Source: Planctomycetota bacterium (GTDB lineage: Bacteria; Planctomycetota; B15-G4). From it: a stretch of DNA of 64,000 nt. Position 1 is the stretch's first letter. Every line of letters begins with the position of its first letter. A program made the translations under genes and the position numbers. The notes below the pieces were generated by a model. It saw only the letters and a list, made by a program, of their open reading frames with translations, searched no databases and was not told the origin of the DNA. The stretch spans positions 1 through 64,000 of the forward strand of contig JAJDEO010000050.1 of assembly GCA_029259745.1 (NCBI GenBank), written 5' to 3'. Of this stretch, positions 27,314 to 35,821 are shown piece by piece.

Positions 27314-27538
27314 TCAGGTCTTCGGGGCCGCGCCGCGAATGCCGTTGCTGCGCTCGTGGAGGAGCGTCTTGGTTCGCGCAATGTCGCGCCTCAGGTTGCG
27401 AATCCGGTGCGACTGGGTCACACCCTCGGAACTCGACTTGAAGCGCATCTCGAACAGCTCCTTCTGCATCTGTTCGAGGTCGAAAGAGAGCTCGGAGTCG
27501 AGCTTCTCACGCAGTTCTACAGCTCGCTTGCTCGTCAT
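27314..27538 (-). CDS. rpmC: 50S ribosomal protein L29
   Basis: Two-helix protein at the polypeptide exit, 74 aa. The helix LREKLDSELSFDLEQMQKELFEMRFK is followed by the typical RIRNLRRDIARTKTLLHER. Overlaps rplP by 1 nt and precedes rpsQ. Confidence 0.96.
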   Translation of the reverse strand: MTSKRAVELREKLDSELSFDLEQMQKELFEMRFKSSSEGVTQSHRIRNLRRDIARTKTLLHERSNGIRGAAPKT

Positions 27539-27954
27539 CAGCGGGTCCTCCGGGCCACAAGCCGCACCTTGACGGGAAGCTTGTGAGCCACTCGGTTCAT
27601 CGCCAGCTTGGCAACGGCCTCGCTGACACCACCGAGCTCGAAGAGCACGGTGCCGGGCTTGATCGTGGCTGCCCAGTACTCGGGCTCACCCTTACCCTTA
27701 CCCATGCGGGTTTCAGCCGGGATCGAGGTGATCGGCTTGTGCGGGAAGATGCGGATCGTGACGCGGGCACCAGGAGCACCGCGCGTCGCAGCGACGCGGC
27801 AGGCTTCGATCTGGCGCGCCGTGATCCAACCGGCTTCGAGCGTCTGCACGCCGAACTCACCGAATGCCACGGTGTTCCCGCGCGTCGCGTTGCCGCGCAG
27901 CGAGCCCTTCTGCACCTTGCGGTGCTTGAAGCGCTTTGGCATGGACTTGGCCAT
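27538..27954 (-). CDS. rplP: 50S ribosomal protein L16
   Basis: A-site-side protein of the large subunit, 138 aa. PKRFKHRKVQKGSLRGNATRG, FGVQTLEAGWITARQIEACR, the arginine-loop region (RGAPGARVTIRIFPHKPIT) and MGKGKGEPEYWAATIKPGTVLFE are conserved. The start overlaps the rpsC stop (TGATG). Confidence 0.98.
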   Translation of the reverse strand: MAKSMPKRFKHRKVQKGSLRGNATRGNTVAFGEFGVQTLEAGWITARQIEACRVAATRGAPGARVTIRIFPHKPITSIPAETRMGKGKGEPEYWAATIKPGTVLFELGGVSEAVAKLAMNRVAHKLPVKVRLVARRTR

Positions 27955-28604
27955 CAGTAACGTCCTCCGGCCTGGTAGTCGCTGTACTTGCCGCGGTAGA
28001 CCCAGGCCTTGACGCCGATGACACCGTGCGTCGTGTTCGCTTCCGCGAAGCCGTAGTCGACCCAGCCATCAAGCGTCGAGAGCGGCACCGATCCCAGGGC
28101 GACCTTTTCGTCGCGTGCGATTTCCGAACCGCCGAGCCGCCCACCGATGCGAATCTTCACACCGAGTGCACCGGCCTGCATCGTCAGCTGCGCCGACTTC
28201 TTCAGCGCGCGACGGTAGCTGGCGCGACGCTGGAGCTGCTCGGCCATGCTCTCGGCGACGAGTTGCGCGGAGAGCTCAGGCTTGCTGATCTCGACCGTGC
28301 GAATCGCGACCGGCTTGTTGCAAATGTCGGTGAGCTGTTCGTTGAGCTTGTCGACCTGAGCGCCGCGGCGACCAATCAAGAGGCCCGGGCGCGCGGTGTG
28401 GATGATCACCGTGACACGCTCACGCGTGCGCTCGATGTCGATCCGCGGCACCGCCGCGCTCTTGTACTCGGACTTGATGAACGTCCGAATCTCGTGGTCT
28501 TCCTTGAGGAGGACCGCGAAGTCTTCCTTGCCCGCGTACCAGCGCGAACGCCACGGCTCGTTGATTCCGATGCGGAATCCCGTGGGGTGAATCTTCTGTC
28601 CCAT
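27954..28604 (-). CDS. rpsC: 30S ribosomal protein S3
   Basis: mRNA-entry protein with helicase activity, 216 aa. MGQKIHPTGFRIG begins it; a KH domain (PGLLIGRRGAQVDKLNEQL) follows, then the C-terminal signature GALGVKIRIGGRLGGSEIARDEKV and DYGFAEANTTHGVIGVKAWVYRG. The ATG at 28604 lies 2 nt after the rplV stop. Confidence 0.98.
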   Translation of the reverse strand: MGQKIHPTGFRIGINEPWRSRWYAGKEDFAVLLKEDHEIRTFIKSEYKSAAVPRIDIERTRERVTVIIHTARPGLLIGRRGAQVDKLNEQLTDICNKPVAIRTVEISKPELSAQLVAESMAEQLQRRASYRRALKKSAQLTMQAGALGVKIRIGGRLGGSEIARDEKVALGSVPLSTLDGWVDYGFAEANTTHGVIGVKAWVYRGKYSDYQAGGRY

Positions 28605-28606
28605 GG

Positions 28607-28987
28607 TTAGGCCTCTGCCTTCTGGGTGGCCTCGGCAGCTGCAGTTGCAGCGGCCAGCTCCACGTGAATGTGGCTCGTCTTCTTGCGATAGGGCATGGCG
28701 CGACCGCGCGCCGACGGGCGCCAACGCATGTAGCCGCCGAGAAGCGGCCCTTCGTCGACCCATGCCTTGGAGATCTCGAGCTGGTTGAGGTCGATCGCCC
28801 CACCTTGCTCGGCGTTCGCGACGGCCGAGCGCACCAGCTTGTGCACCAGGTACGCCGCGCGCTGCGGGCTCCGCTCGAGCGCCACGAGTGCGGTGTTGAC
28901 CGGCTGCCCTCGAATCATATCGATGACCAAACGAGCCTTGCGCGCCGTGATCCGAGCGAAGCGATGAGATGCTTTGAAGCTGCTCAT
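28607..28987 (-). CDS. rplV: 50S ribosomal protein L22
   Basis: Exit-tunnel protein whose beta-hairpin lines the constriction, 126 aa. RFARITARKARLVIDMIRGQPV is the globular start, and the hairpin region reads LLGGYMRWRPSARGRAMPYRKKTSHI, with the usual macrolide-contact area intact. A short Ala/Glu-rich tail follows. 3 nt separate it from rpsS. Confidence 0.98.
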   Translation of the reverse strand: MSSFKASHRFARITARKARLVIDMIRGQPVNTALVALERSPQRAAYLVHKLVRSAVANAEQGGAIDLNQLEISKAWVDEGPLLGGYMRWRPSARGRAMPYRKKTSHIHVELAAATAAAEATQKAEA

Positions 28988-28990
28988 GGC

Positions 28991-29260
28991 TTACTTGCCC
29001 TTCTTGGCCGAGTGCCCACGGAAGGTGCGCGTTGGCGCGAACTCCCCGAGCTTGTGACCGACCATGTCCTCGACGACGTACACTTTGATGTGCTTTCGGC
29101 CGTCGTGGACCATGAACGTGTGCCCGACGAAGTCGGGTGTGACCGTGCATGCGCGTGACCACGTGGTGATCGGATCGCGCTTGCCCGAATCGTTCATCCG
29201 GAGCACCTTGCGCTCCAGCTTTTCGTCCACGTAGGGACCTTTTTTAAGACTACGGCTCAC
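28991..29260 (-). CDS. rpsS: 30S ribosomal protein S19
   Basis: Head protein near the A-site finger, 89 aa. It starts at GTG 29260 (MSRSLKKGPYVDEKL) and contains TWSRACTVTPDFVGHTFMVHDGRKH and the C-terminal GHKLGEFAPTRTFRGHSAKKGK. Codons 5-7 create a run of six A, a possible slippage spot but within normal r-protein codon use. Confidence 0.97.
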   Translation of the reverse strand: MSRSLKKGPYVDEKLERKVLRMNDSGKRDPITTWSRACTVTPDFVGHTFMVHDGRKHIKVYVVEDMVGHKLGEFAPTRTFRGHSAKKGK

Positions 29261-29415
29261 GGGGTTTTCTCGCTCGGCTCGTCTCTGTCGTTGCCTCGCC
29301 GCGACTCCGGCATCAGCGGCAACGAATCGATAAGGCGTCGTGTCTCGTGGAGGGTCGTTGTTTGTGTATCAGGGGCGCACTGTAGCGCAGCACCCGGACG
29401 AACCGGGCGCGGCGA
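29261..29415 (-). other. 155-nt spacer between rplB and rpsS with short hairpins
   Basis: An unusually large gap for this operon. Just after the rplB stop, CCCGG and CCGGG form a small stem around a 5-nt loop; farther down, TCGTTGCC and GGCAACGA form an 8-bp stem with a 22-nt loop. No T-tract and no convincing promoter were seen; RNA processing or partial attenuation is possible. No gene. Confidence 0.4.
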
Positions 29416-30249
29416 TCAGCGCTTCTTCTTGCGGCCACGCACGATCATGTTGCTCGAGGTCTTGCGCGGGCTGCGGGTCTTTCCACCCTTAGCCAGCTTG
29501 CCCCAAGGCGACACCGGCTGGCGGCCGGGTGACGTGCGACCTTCGCCACCACCCAGCGGGTGAGCAGCGGGGTACATTGCCGAGCCGCGCACTTTCGGGC
29601 GACGGCCCTTCCAGCGGTTGCGGCCAGCCTTGCCGATCTTGACGAGGCCGTGGTCGACGTTGCCCACACGACCGATGGTCGCGCGGCATTGAATGTTGAG
29701 TCTGCGCATTTCGCCGGACGGCATGATCACCGTGGCGTGGTCGCCGTCGCGAGCACTCAGTTTCAGAGCCGTACCGGCCGACCGTGCGAGCTTCGCACCT
29801 TCGTTCGGGACGAGCTCGACGCAGTGGATATCACTGCCGAGTGGAATGCTCGCAAGCGGCATCGCGTTGCCCACCGTCGGCTCTGCCTTCTGACCGGACA
29901 TCACCATCGTGCCGGCGGTCAGGCCGTGCGGAGCGATGATGTAGGCCTTCTTGCCGTCCCGGTAGTGCAGGAGTGCGATGTGCGCCGTGCGGTACGGGTC
30001 GTACTGGATCGACGCGACCTTGGCCGGCACCCCATCGTGGCGACGACGCCAGTCGATGATGCGGTACTTGCGCTTGTGGCCACCGCCGCGGCGACGCGAC
30101 GTGATCCGACCACGCGAGTTTCGACCCGAGTGGCGCTGGAGCGTGATCAGCAGCGACTTCTCGGGCTTGTCCTTGCTCAGCTCAGGCGAGCGGAGCGTGG
30201 AGGCACCGCGTCGTCCCGGTGAAGTCGGCTTGTACTTGTGGACTGGCAT
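29416..30249 (-). CDS. rplB: 50S ribosomal protein L2 with a variant signature loop
   Basis: Central large-subunit protein next to the peptidyl transferase centre, 277 aa. The fold is intact (GRNSRGRITSRRRGGGHKRKYR, GNAMPLASIPLGSDIHCVEL, basic tail RGRKKKR). The near-universal loop NPVDHPHGGGEGR reads YPAAHPLGGGEGR: the Asp before His is Ala229, the key His is kept (His230), and the second His is Leu232. The nucleotides support this reading in frame. Confidence 0.97.
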   Translation of the reverse strand: MPVHKYKPTSPGRRGASTLRSPELSKDKPEKSLLITLQRHSGRNSRGRITSRRRGGGHKRKYRIIDWRRRHDGVPAKVASIQYDPYRTAHIALLHYRDGKKAYIIAPHGLTAGTMVMSGQKAEPTVGNAMPLASIPLGSDIHCVELVPNEGAKLARSAGTALKLSARDGDHATVIMPSGEMRRLNIQCRATIGRVGNVDHGLVKIGKAGRNRWKGRRPKVRGSAMYPAAHPLGGGEGRTSPGRQPVSPWGKLAKGGKTRSPRKTSSNMIVRGRKKKR

Positions 30250-30292
30250 CAGTTTGCTTTCGCTTGGCTTCGCTTCGCGGAGCGATCAGGAC

Positions 30293-30577
30293 CTAGAGGA
30301 ACTCGATCGCGTGGCCGTCGTGCAGCGTGACGACGGCGCGCTTCCAGTCGGGGCGGTCGACCTTGCGGTTTCCGCGACCCTTCGTCTTGCCCTTGCGCAC
30401 CATCGTGCGCACGTGCTTGACCTTCACATCGAAGATGTCTTCGACCGCCTTGCGAACCATGATCTTGTTCGCGTGCGGCGCCACATGGAACGTGTAGCCG
30501 TTCTGCGTGGCCGTGATGTCGCTGCCCTTCTCCGTGATGAGCGGGCGGCGGATGATGTCGTGACTATCGTTCTTCAT
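30293..30577 (-). CDS. rplW: 50S ribosomal protein L23
   Basis: Exit-site protein that docks trigger factor and SRP, 94 aa. DIIRRPLITEKGSDITATQNGYTFHVAPHANKIMVRKAVEDIF is typical, followed by the extended loop KGKTKGRGNRKVDRPDWKRAVVTL. Overlaps rplD by 4 nt (ATGA). Confidence 0.97.
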   Translation of the reverse strand: MKNDSHDIIRRPLITEKGSDITATQNGYTFHVAPHANKIMVRKAVEDIFDVKVKHVRTMVRKGKTKGRGNRKVDRPDWKRAVVTLHDGHAIEFL

Positions 30578-31221
30578 GCGGCACCTGCCGATTGACGCTG
30601 GCGGGAAGCGAGACGCGAGTTCAGCACGTCCCAGGCATCGTCCACGAACAGCATGTTGTGATGGCGAAGGACGTCGTCGGCATTCAGATCCGCCGCACGC
30701 ACGATCTTCGTGCGCGGCAGGTTGCGGAACGACTTGTAGACGGCCTCGTTGTCGGACGGCACGACGATGCAGGTGGCGCCGTCACACTCGAGTGCGTCGA
30801 GCACGGTCCTGGCGTCCTTCGTCTTGGGCGCCGTCATCGAAGAGGCGACCATCGCGCAGACTTCTGAGTCGCGCAGCTTGCCGAACAGGGCCGAGCGCAG
30901 CGCCTCGCGCAGAGCCTTCCGCGGATGGTGGAAGACGAAGTCGCGCGGGCGCGGGCCGAAGATCACACCACCGCCGCGCAGCAGCGGCGAGTTGCGGTCA
31001 CCGCGACGAGCGTTACCGGTGCCCTTCTGCTTGTAGGGCTTGTTCTCGGTGTACGCCGTCTCGGCGCGCGTCTTGGTTTTGACCGTGCCCTGACGTCGGT
31101 TGGCTTCGTACATCCGCACGACCGCGGAGAGCAGGCGCGTCTTGACCTTGTCGCCAAGAGCGCTCGCATCAAAGTCGACCGAAGCGACCGAGCCGTTGTC
31201 CCAGCAGCGAACCTGAACCAT
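30574..31221 (-). CDS. rplD: 50S ribosomal protein L4
   Basis: Exit-tunnel constriction protein and, in E. coli, the repressor of the S10 operon. It is 215 aa: the long loop KPYKQKGTGNARRGDRNSPLLRGGGVIFGPRPRDF is conserved, and the globular half has LPRTKIVRAADLNADDVL and HHNMLFVDDAWDVL. ATG 31221 overlaps the rplC stop by 1 nt; a GTG one codon earlier is also possible. Confidence 0.97.
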   Translation of the reverse strand: MVQVRCWDNGSVASVDFDASALGDKVKTRLLSAVVRMYEANRRQGTVKTKTRAETAYTENKPYKQKGTGNARRGDRNSPLLRGGGVIFGPRPRDFVFHHPRKALREALRSALFGKLRDSEVCAMVASSMTAPKTKDARTVLDALECDGATCIVVPSDNEAVYKSFRNLPRTKIVRAADLNADDVLRHHNMLFVDDAWDVLNSRLASRQRQSAGAA

Positions 31222-31859
31222 CACTTGCCGCCTTCCTTCAAGCTCGTCTTGACGATCACCAGGGAGCCATTGGCGCCGGGCACCGGTCCCTTGACGAGGA
31301 GCTGATTGTTATCCGTGTCGATCCGCACGACCTCGAGGCCGCGGACTGTGACGCGGTCGGAACCCATGCGACCGGCCATGCGCTTGCCCTTGATCACTCG
31401 ACCGGGGTACTTGCACATACCGATCGAGCCAGGACCGCGGACGTTCTGGCTACCGTGCGTGGACGGGCCGCGAGCGAAGCCGTGGCGCTTGATCGTGCCG
31501 GCGAAGCCCTTGCCCTTGCTCGTGCCGACGACGTCGACCCGCTTGCCGATCTCGAAGACCGTGTCGGCGGTGACCTGGTCACCCACCGAAAGCCCGGAAT
31601 CGACGGTGCGCACCTCGCGGAGGTGGCGCAGCGGGGTGTCGATGCCGGCCTTCTTGAACTGACCGAGCTCAGGCTTCGACTTGACCTTCGCACGCACCTC
31701 TTCGAAGCCGAGCTGGACGGCGTCGTAGCCATCGCGGTCGACCGTCTTGACGGCGGTGACGGTGTTGGGACCGAGATCCAGGACCGTGACGGACACTCGC
31801 GTGCCGTCCTCTTGCCAGACCTGCGTCATCCCGCGTTTCTTACCGATCAGTGTATTCAT
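31221..31859 (-). CDS. rplC: 50S ribosomal protein L3
   Basis: Early-assembly protein that reaches the peptidyl transferase centre, 212 aa. LIGKKRGMTQVWQEDGT starts it; the signature GFAGTIKRHGFARGPSTHGSQNVRGPGSIG and the GRMGSDRVTVRGLEVVRID end are canonical, including the Gln methylation region (GSQN). Nineteen nt separate it from rpsJ. Confidence 0.98.
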   Translation of the reverse strand: MNTLIGKKRGMTQVWQEDGTRVSVTVLDLGPNTVTAVKTVDRDGYDAVQLGFEEVRAKVKSKPELGQFKKAGIDTPLRHLREVRTVDSGLSVGDQVTADTVFEIGKRVDVVGTSKGKGFAGTIKRHGFARGPSTHGSQNVRGPGSIGMCKYPGRVIKGKRMAGRMGSDRVTVRGLEVVRIDTDNNQLLVKGPVPGANGSLVIVKTSLKEGGK

Positions 31860-31878
31860 GGCTCGTCTCCTCGGCCCG

Positions 31879-32187
31879 TCAGGCCTTGACGCGAATGTCC
31901 ACGCCGGCCGGAAGGGTCAGCTTGGAGAGTGCGTCGACGGTCTTCGACGTGGGCTCGAGAATGTGGATGAGTCGCTTGTGCGTGCGGATCTCGAACTGCT
32001 CGCGCGCCTTCTTGTTCACGTGCGGCGAGCGCAGCACCGTGAACTTCTCGATGCGCGTCGGCAGCGGGATCGGGCCCGCAACGCGGGCTCCCGTACGACG
32101 GGCACCGTCGGCGATATCGGCAGCCGATTGGTCGAGCGTCTCGTGGTCGTAGGCCTCGAGGCGAATGATGATCTTCTTCGCTTGCAT
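31879..32187 (-). CDS. rpsJ: 30S ribosomal protein S10
   Basis: Head protein that also serves as NusE in NusB-dependent antitermination, 102 aa. KIIIRLEAYDHETLDQSAADI, GPIPLPTRIEKFTVLRSPHVNKKAREQFEIRTHKR and the LPAGVDIRVKA end are canonical. First gene of the S10 segment, with a long leader and its own promoter upstream. Confidence 0.98.
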   Translation of the reverse strand: MQAKKIIIRLEAYDHETLDQSAADIADGARRTGARVAGPIPLPTRIEKFTVLRSPHVNKKAREQFEIRTHKRLIHILEPTSKTVDALSKLTLPAGVDIRVKA

Positions 32188-32283
32188 CCGGATTTACACC
32201 ACGCGAGTCGACACGAAGAGGCCCCCCTCGCTTGCCCACTTACGCGGTGGGTTCACGACGAGGACTTCGGCCGCAGGAAAACG

Positions 32284-32310
32284 ACGGTGAACCGCTCGGT
32301 TCGCTGCCGT
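32284..32310 (-). other. Hairpin in the S10 leader
   Basis: GAACCG and CGGTTC pair around a 2-nt loop, extended across an internal loop by ACGG and CCGT. It lies in the roughly 165-nt untranslated leader between the predicted promoter and rpsJ. S10 leaders in several bacteria are targets of L4 or other control; whether this one is cannot be told from one sequence. Confidence 0.4.
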
Positions 32311-32359
32311 TTCGGGCGCTCTCACCTCAGGGATTTGCCCTTAAGGCGAAAAGCTTGCG

Positions 32360-32387
32360 ATTCTATGATCGCCCTGATCCGAGTCAA
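32360..32387 (-). promoter_or_regulatory. Sigma70-like promoter of the S10 cluster
   Basis: On the minus strand TTGACT (32387-32382), 16 nt, TAGAAT (32365-32360). This is close to the -35/-10 consensus, and the predicted transcript starts about 166 nt before rpsJ. The rest of 32388-32771, between this promoter and the fusA stop, contains no gene I can support. Confidence 0.7.
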
Positions 32388-32771
32388 AGGGAATCTGCTC
32401 AGACGGGCCGAAAAGTCCCTGCGCGGAGACGAATCCGTGCAGCCCGGCCGATGTCTTGGCTCGACGCGCGGTCGAAGGCCGACGGGGCGCCGTTCCACTC
32501 TTTGACGCATGCGCTGGGATGGTGCGGCCGAAACGCCTCACCCCCCCGCATCACCGACGACAACTCCAGCGCAGTGCCCCCGCAAACCGTAAGCGCATCT
32601 GCCCCTCGCGTGCGGAGGATGCCTGCCTGTGCCTCGGGGGACGCCGAGTGCGACGTCACGGTGGGACCACCAGGCCGCGCGATCCAGACCGCACCCCGCG
32701 ACATGAGGACGCGCGCAGCTCCCGACGTGACGTCACAAACCGCGCTGCCGCCCGGACCCACGCGAAACGCC

Positions 32772-34826
32772 CTACTTGCCTGCCGCAGGACCGCTGACCG
32801 GCTGGTAGCTGTTCGGCTCGACGGAGATCGACGCGCGCCCCTGGCTCAGTGAGCGCAGCGTGGTCGTGTAGCCGAAGACCTCCGAGAGCGGCACGAGGCC
32901 GCGGATCAGCGCCGGGTCTTCGTCCGTCACGAGGCTCTGCACCGTGGCGCGGCGCCCGGCGAGGTCGGCGTTCACGCCGGCGAGGAACTCCATCGGACAA
33001 GCGATCTCGAACGTCATCACGGGCTCGAGGAGCACCGGCCCGGCCGCCTTGACGGCCTTCTGCAGCGCCAGGTACGCCGCGTGCCCGAAGGCCGCCTCGT
33101 TGCTCTGGCCTTCGCGGTTCGTGGCGCCGAGCAGGCGGACGCGCACGCCCGTCATCGGATAGCCCTGCTCGAGTCCGCCGTTGACGGCGCCTTCGATACT
33201 CGAGATGAGTGCCGGAGCTAAGATCGGCGGAATCTCACCCTTCGGGATCTCGTCGACGATCTCGACCGACGCCACCTCGGGCGCGTGCTCGACGCTCAAG
33301 CGGACGCCAGCGAACATCGTGCGGTTCGGCAGGGCCTTCTCGAAGATCTCCTCGGCCTCGGCCGAGCGGGTGATCGACTGACGGTAGGCGACACGCGGCT
33401 CGCCGACGCGAACCTGCATGCCGAAGTCACGCTCGAGGCGGTGACGGAGGACCTCGAGGTGTAGCTCGCCGACGCCAGAGATCAGCATCTGCCCGGTCTC
33501 CTCGTCGAGCGACCAATGGAACGACGGATCGTCGCGACGCAGCAGGTCGAGCACGCGCACGAGTTCGTCCTTGTCCTTGACGCTGTGCGGCTCGACGGAC
33601 ATCGAGATGACCGGCTCGGGGAACGTCATCCCCTCGAGCACGATCGGGTCGCTCTTGGGACACAGCGTGTCGCCCGTGGCCGTGTGACGCAGCCCAACGA
33701 CAGCGACGATGTCGCCCGCTTCGGCCTTGTCGATATTCTCGCGCGCATCGGCGTGCATGAGGAACATGCGGTTGACACGCTCGACCTTCCCCGTGCGCGG
33801 GTTCAACACCTGATCGGACAGCGACAGCGTGCCGGAGTACAGGCGCAGGAATCCGAGGTCCGTCTGCGTGCCCCAGATGGTTTTGAAGAGCAACGCACAG
33901 AGCGGCTCTTCGGGTGTGCAGTTGCGCGTGATGACCTCGCCGTCATGCGGGCGAATCCCCTGGATCGCCTTCTTTTCGATCGGCGAGGGAAGGTAGGCCG
34001 TCACGGCGTCGAGCACCGGCTGGACGCCGATGTTGCGGAACGCCGACCCGCACAGCGCGGGCACGAACGCGAGCGACAAAACGCCCTCGCGAATCGCCTC
34101 GCGGACGGTCGTCTCAGGGACATCGAGATCGTGTTCGAGATAGGCCTCGGCAAACGAGTCGACGCCATCGGCGATCGCCTCGAGCATTCCGAGACGCGCC
34201 AGCTGTGCCTCCTCGAGCAAGTCCGCGGGGATTTCCTCGTCGCCGATCTCTTTGCCGAAGGTCTCGACGTCGAAGCGCAGCGCACGCATCGTCACGAGGT
34301 CGATGGCGCCGATGAGTTCCTTCTCGGACCCCCACGGCATCTGCAGCGGGACGACCTTGCGATCGAAGCGCGTGGCCACGTGCCGGACCACGCGCTCGAA
34401 GTCGGCGCCGGTGCGGTCGAGCTTGTTGACGAACAGCAGCCGCGGGACCTCGTACCGATCGGCTTGACGCCAGACAGTTTCCGTCTGCGCCTGGACACCC
34501 GCGACACCGCAGAGCACGACGACGGCGCCGTCGAGCACGCGCAAAGAGCGCTCGACCTCCACGGTGAAGTCGACATGACCCGGCGTGTCGATGATGTTGA
34601 TGCGGTGATTCTTCCACGGCACGGTCGTCGCCGCGCTCGTGATCGTGATCCCGCGCTCGCGCTCCTCGGCGAGGTAGTCCATCTGGGCCGTGCCCTCGTG
34701 GACCTCACCCAAGCGATGCGCCTTGTCCGTGTAGAACAGGATGCGCTCAGTGAGCGTCGTCTTGCCGGCATCGATGTGGGCGATGATGCCGATGTTGCGG
34801 ACCTGCTCGCGCTTGATCTTGGCCAC
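32772..34826 (-). CDS. fusA: Elongation factor G
   Basis: Ribosomal translocase GTPase, 684 aa, starting at GTG 34826 with GGAG 8 nt upstream. G motifs: AHIDAGKTT (G1), RGITITSAATT (G2), DTPGHVDF (G3), NKLD (G4), GSAF (G5). Domain III/IV/V signatures such as MLISGVGELHLEVLRHRLERDFG follow. NKLD replaces NKMD and VLCGVAGVQAQT replaces the YCAVGGVQPQS type, wording nearer mitochondrial EF-G1 and the related spirochaete/planctomycete/delta group. Encoded after rpsG as in a normal str operon. Confidence 0.96.
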   Translation of the reverse strand: MAKIKREQVRNIGIIAHIDAGKTTLTERILFYTDKAHRLGEVHEGTAQMDYLAEERERGITITSAATTVPWKNHRINIIDTPGHVDFTVEVERSLRVLDGAVVVLCGVAGVQAQTETVWRQADRYEVPRLLFVNKLDRTGADFERVVRHVATRFDRKVVPLQMPWGSEKELIGAIDLVTMRALRFDVETFGKEIGDEEIPADLLEEAQLARLGMLEAIADGVDSFAEAYLEHDLDVPETTVREAIREGVLSLAFVPALCGSAFRNIGVQPVLDAVTAYLPSPIEKKAIQGIRPHDGEVITRNCTPEEPLCALLFKTIWGTQTDLGFLRLYSGTLSLSDQVLNPRTGKVERVNRMFLMHADARENIDKAEAGDIVAVVGLRHTATGDTLCPKSDPIVLEGMTFPEPVISMSVEPHSVKDKDELVRVLDLLRRDDPSFHWSLDEETGQMLISGVGELHLEVLRHRLERDFGMQVRVGEPRVAYRQSITRSAEAEEIFEKALPNRTMFAGVRLSVEHAPEVASVEIVDEIPKGEIPPILAPALISSIEGAVNGGLEQGYPMTGVRVRLLGATNREGQSNEAAFGHAAYLALQKAVKAAGPVLLEPVMTFEIACPMEFLAGVNADLAGRRATVQSLVTDEDPALIRGLVPLSEVFGYTTTLRSLSQGRASISVEPNSYQPVSGPAAGK

Positions 34827-34858
34827 CTTCGCGGCTCCGTGTTTCGTTCTTCACGACA

Positions 34859-34892
34859 CGAGCCCGCGGGGCTCATCGCCGCCGCGGGCTCG
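34859..34892 (-). terminator. Strong hairpin between rpsG and fusA
   Basis: CGAGCCCGCGG (34859-34869) and CCGCGGGCTCG (34882-34892) form a perfect 11-bp stem with a 12-nt loop. No T-run follows, so it may attenuate or mark an RNA cleavage point rather than terminate. It lies in the 140-nt gap before fusA. Confidence 0.45.
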
Positions 34893-34966
34893 CGGGTCTT
34901 CGTCGTCAACTGGGTTCCGTCGAGGTGCCGTGAGATCGTGAGACCACTCGACTCCGACGAACGGAC

Positions 34967-35440
34967 CTACCAAGCGAAGTGCGCGTACGCCTTGTTGGCC
35001 TCAGCCATCTTGTGCGTGTTCTCGCGCGTGGTGTACGCGGAGCCCTGCTTGTTGTAGGCGTCGTAGAGTTCCTCGGCGAGGCGGCGAGCCATGGGCTTGC
35101 CCTTCTTCGAGCGCGACGCGTTGATCAACCAGCGGAAAGCCAGGGCCTGCTGACGCTCGCGACGAATCTCGTGCGGAACCTGCAGCGTGGCACCACCGAC
35201 GCGGCGACTACGCACCTCGACGAGCGGCTTGATGTTGTTGATCGCGGTCGAGAAGGCCTCGAGGGCCTCTTCACCGGGGATCTTTGCCGTGAGCAGGTCG
35301 AGCGCGTCGTAGAGAATCTTGCGCGCCGTCGACTTCTTACCGTCCCACATCAACGAGTTGATGAACTTCGCGACGAGCATGGACTCGAAGCGGGGATCGG
35401 GCTGCATGAACTTGGCTGTGGAGTTGTACTTGCGGGGCAT
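34967..35440 (-). CDS. rpsG: 30S ribosomal protein S7
   Basis: Head-assembly initiator and str-operon regulator in E. coli, 157 aa. MPRKYNSTAKFMQPDPRFES, LVAKFINSLMWDGKKSTA, PLVEVRSRRVGGATLQVPHEIRRERQQALAFRWLI and a C-terminal HKMAEANKAYAHFAW are standard. Six nt after rpsL. Confidence 0.98.
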   Translation of the reverse strand: MPRKYNSTAKFMQPDPRFESMLVAKFINSLMWDGKKSTARKILYDALDLLTAKIPGEEALEAFSTAINNIKPLVEVRSRRVGGATLQVPHEIRRERQQALAFRWLINASRSKKGKPMARRLAEELYDAYNKQGSAYTTRENTHKMAEANKAYAHFAW

Positions 35441-35446
35441 CGGTTA

Positions 35447-35821
35447 TCAGGCCTTCGGGCGCTTGGAGCCGTACTTGCTGCGTCCCTGACGACGGCCCTC
35501 GACAGGAGCGGCGTCGAGAGCGCCTCGGATGACGTGGTAGCGAACACCGGGGAGGTCACGCACACGACCACCACGCACGAGCACGATGGCGTGCTCCTGG
35601 AGGGTGTGCTTCTCACCGCCGATGTAGGCCGTGATTTCCTTCCCGGTACTGAGCTTCACGCGCGCAATCTTGCGCAGCGCGGAGTTCGGCTTCTTAGGGG
35701 TCTGGATCTTGACCTGGAGACACGTGCCGCGACGCTGCGGGCACTTCTCCAGCATCGCCGACTTCGACGCCTTGGTGAGCTTCTTCCGGCCCTTGCGGAC
35801 CAGTTGGTTGATGGTGGGCAT
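35447..35821 (-). CDS. rpsL: 30S ribosomal protein S12 carrying Arg88
   Basis: Decoding-centre protein, 124 aa. MPTINQLVRKGRKK, the loop TPKKPNSALRK and GVRYHVIRGALDAAPVEGRRQGRSKYG are conserved. The second decoding loop reads GGRVRDLPG: Arg88 where E. coli and most bacteria have Lys (GGRVKDLPG). That exchange is a known streptomycin-resistance substitution. The ATG at 35821 gives the standard N-terminus. Confidence 0.97.
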   Translation of the reverse strand: MPTINQLVRKGRKKLTKASKSAMLEKCPQRRGTCLQVKIQTPKKPNSALRKIARVKLSTGKEITAYIGGEKHTLQEHAIVLVRGGRVRDLPGVRYHVIRGALDAAPVEGRRQGRSKYGSKRPKA

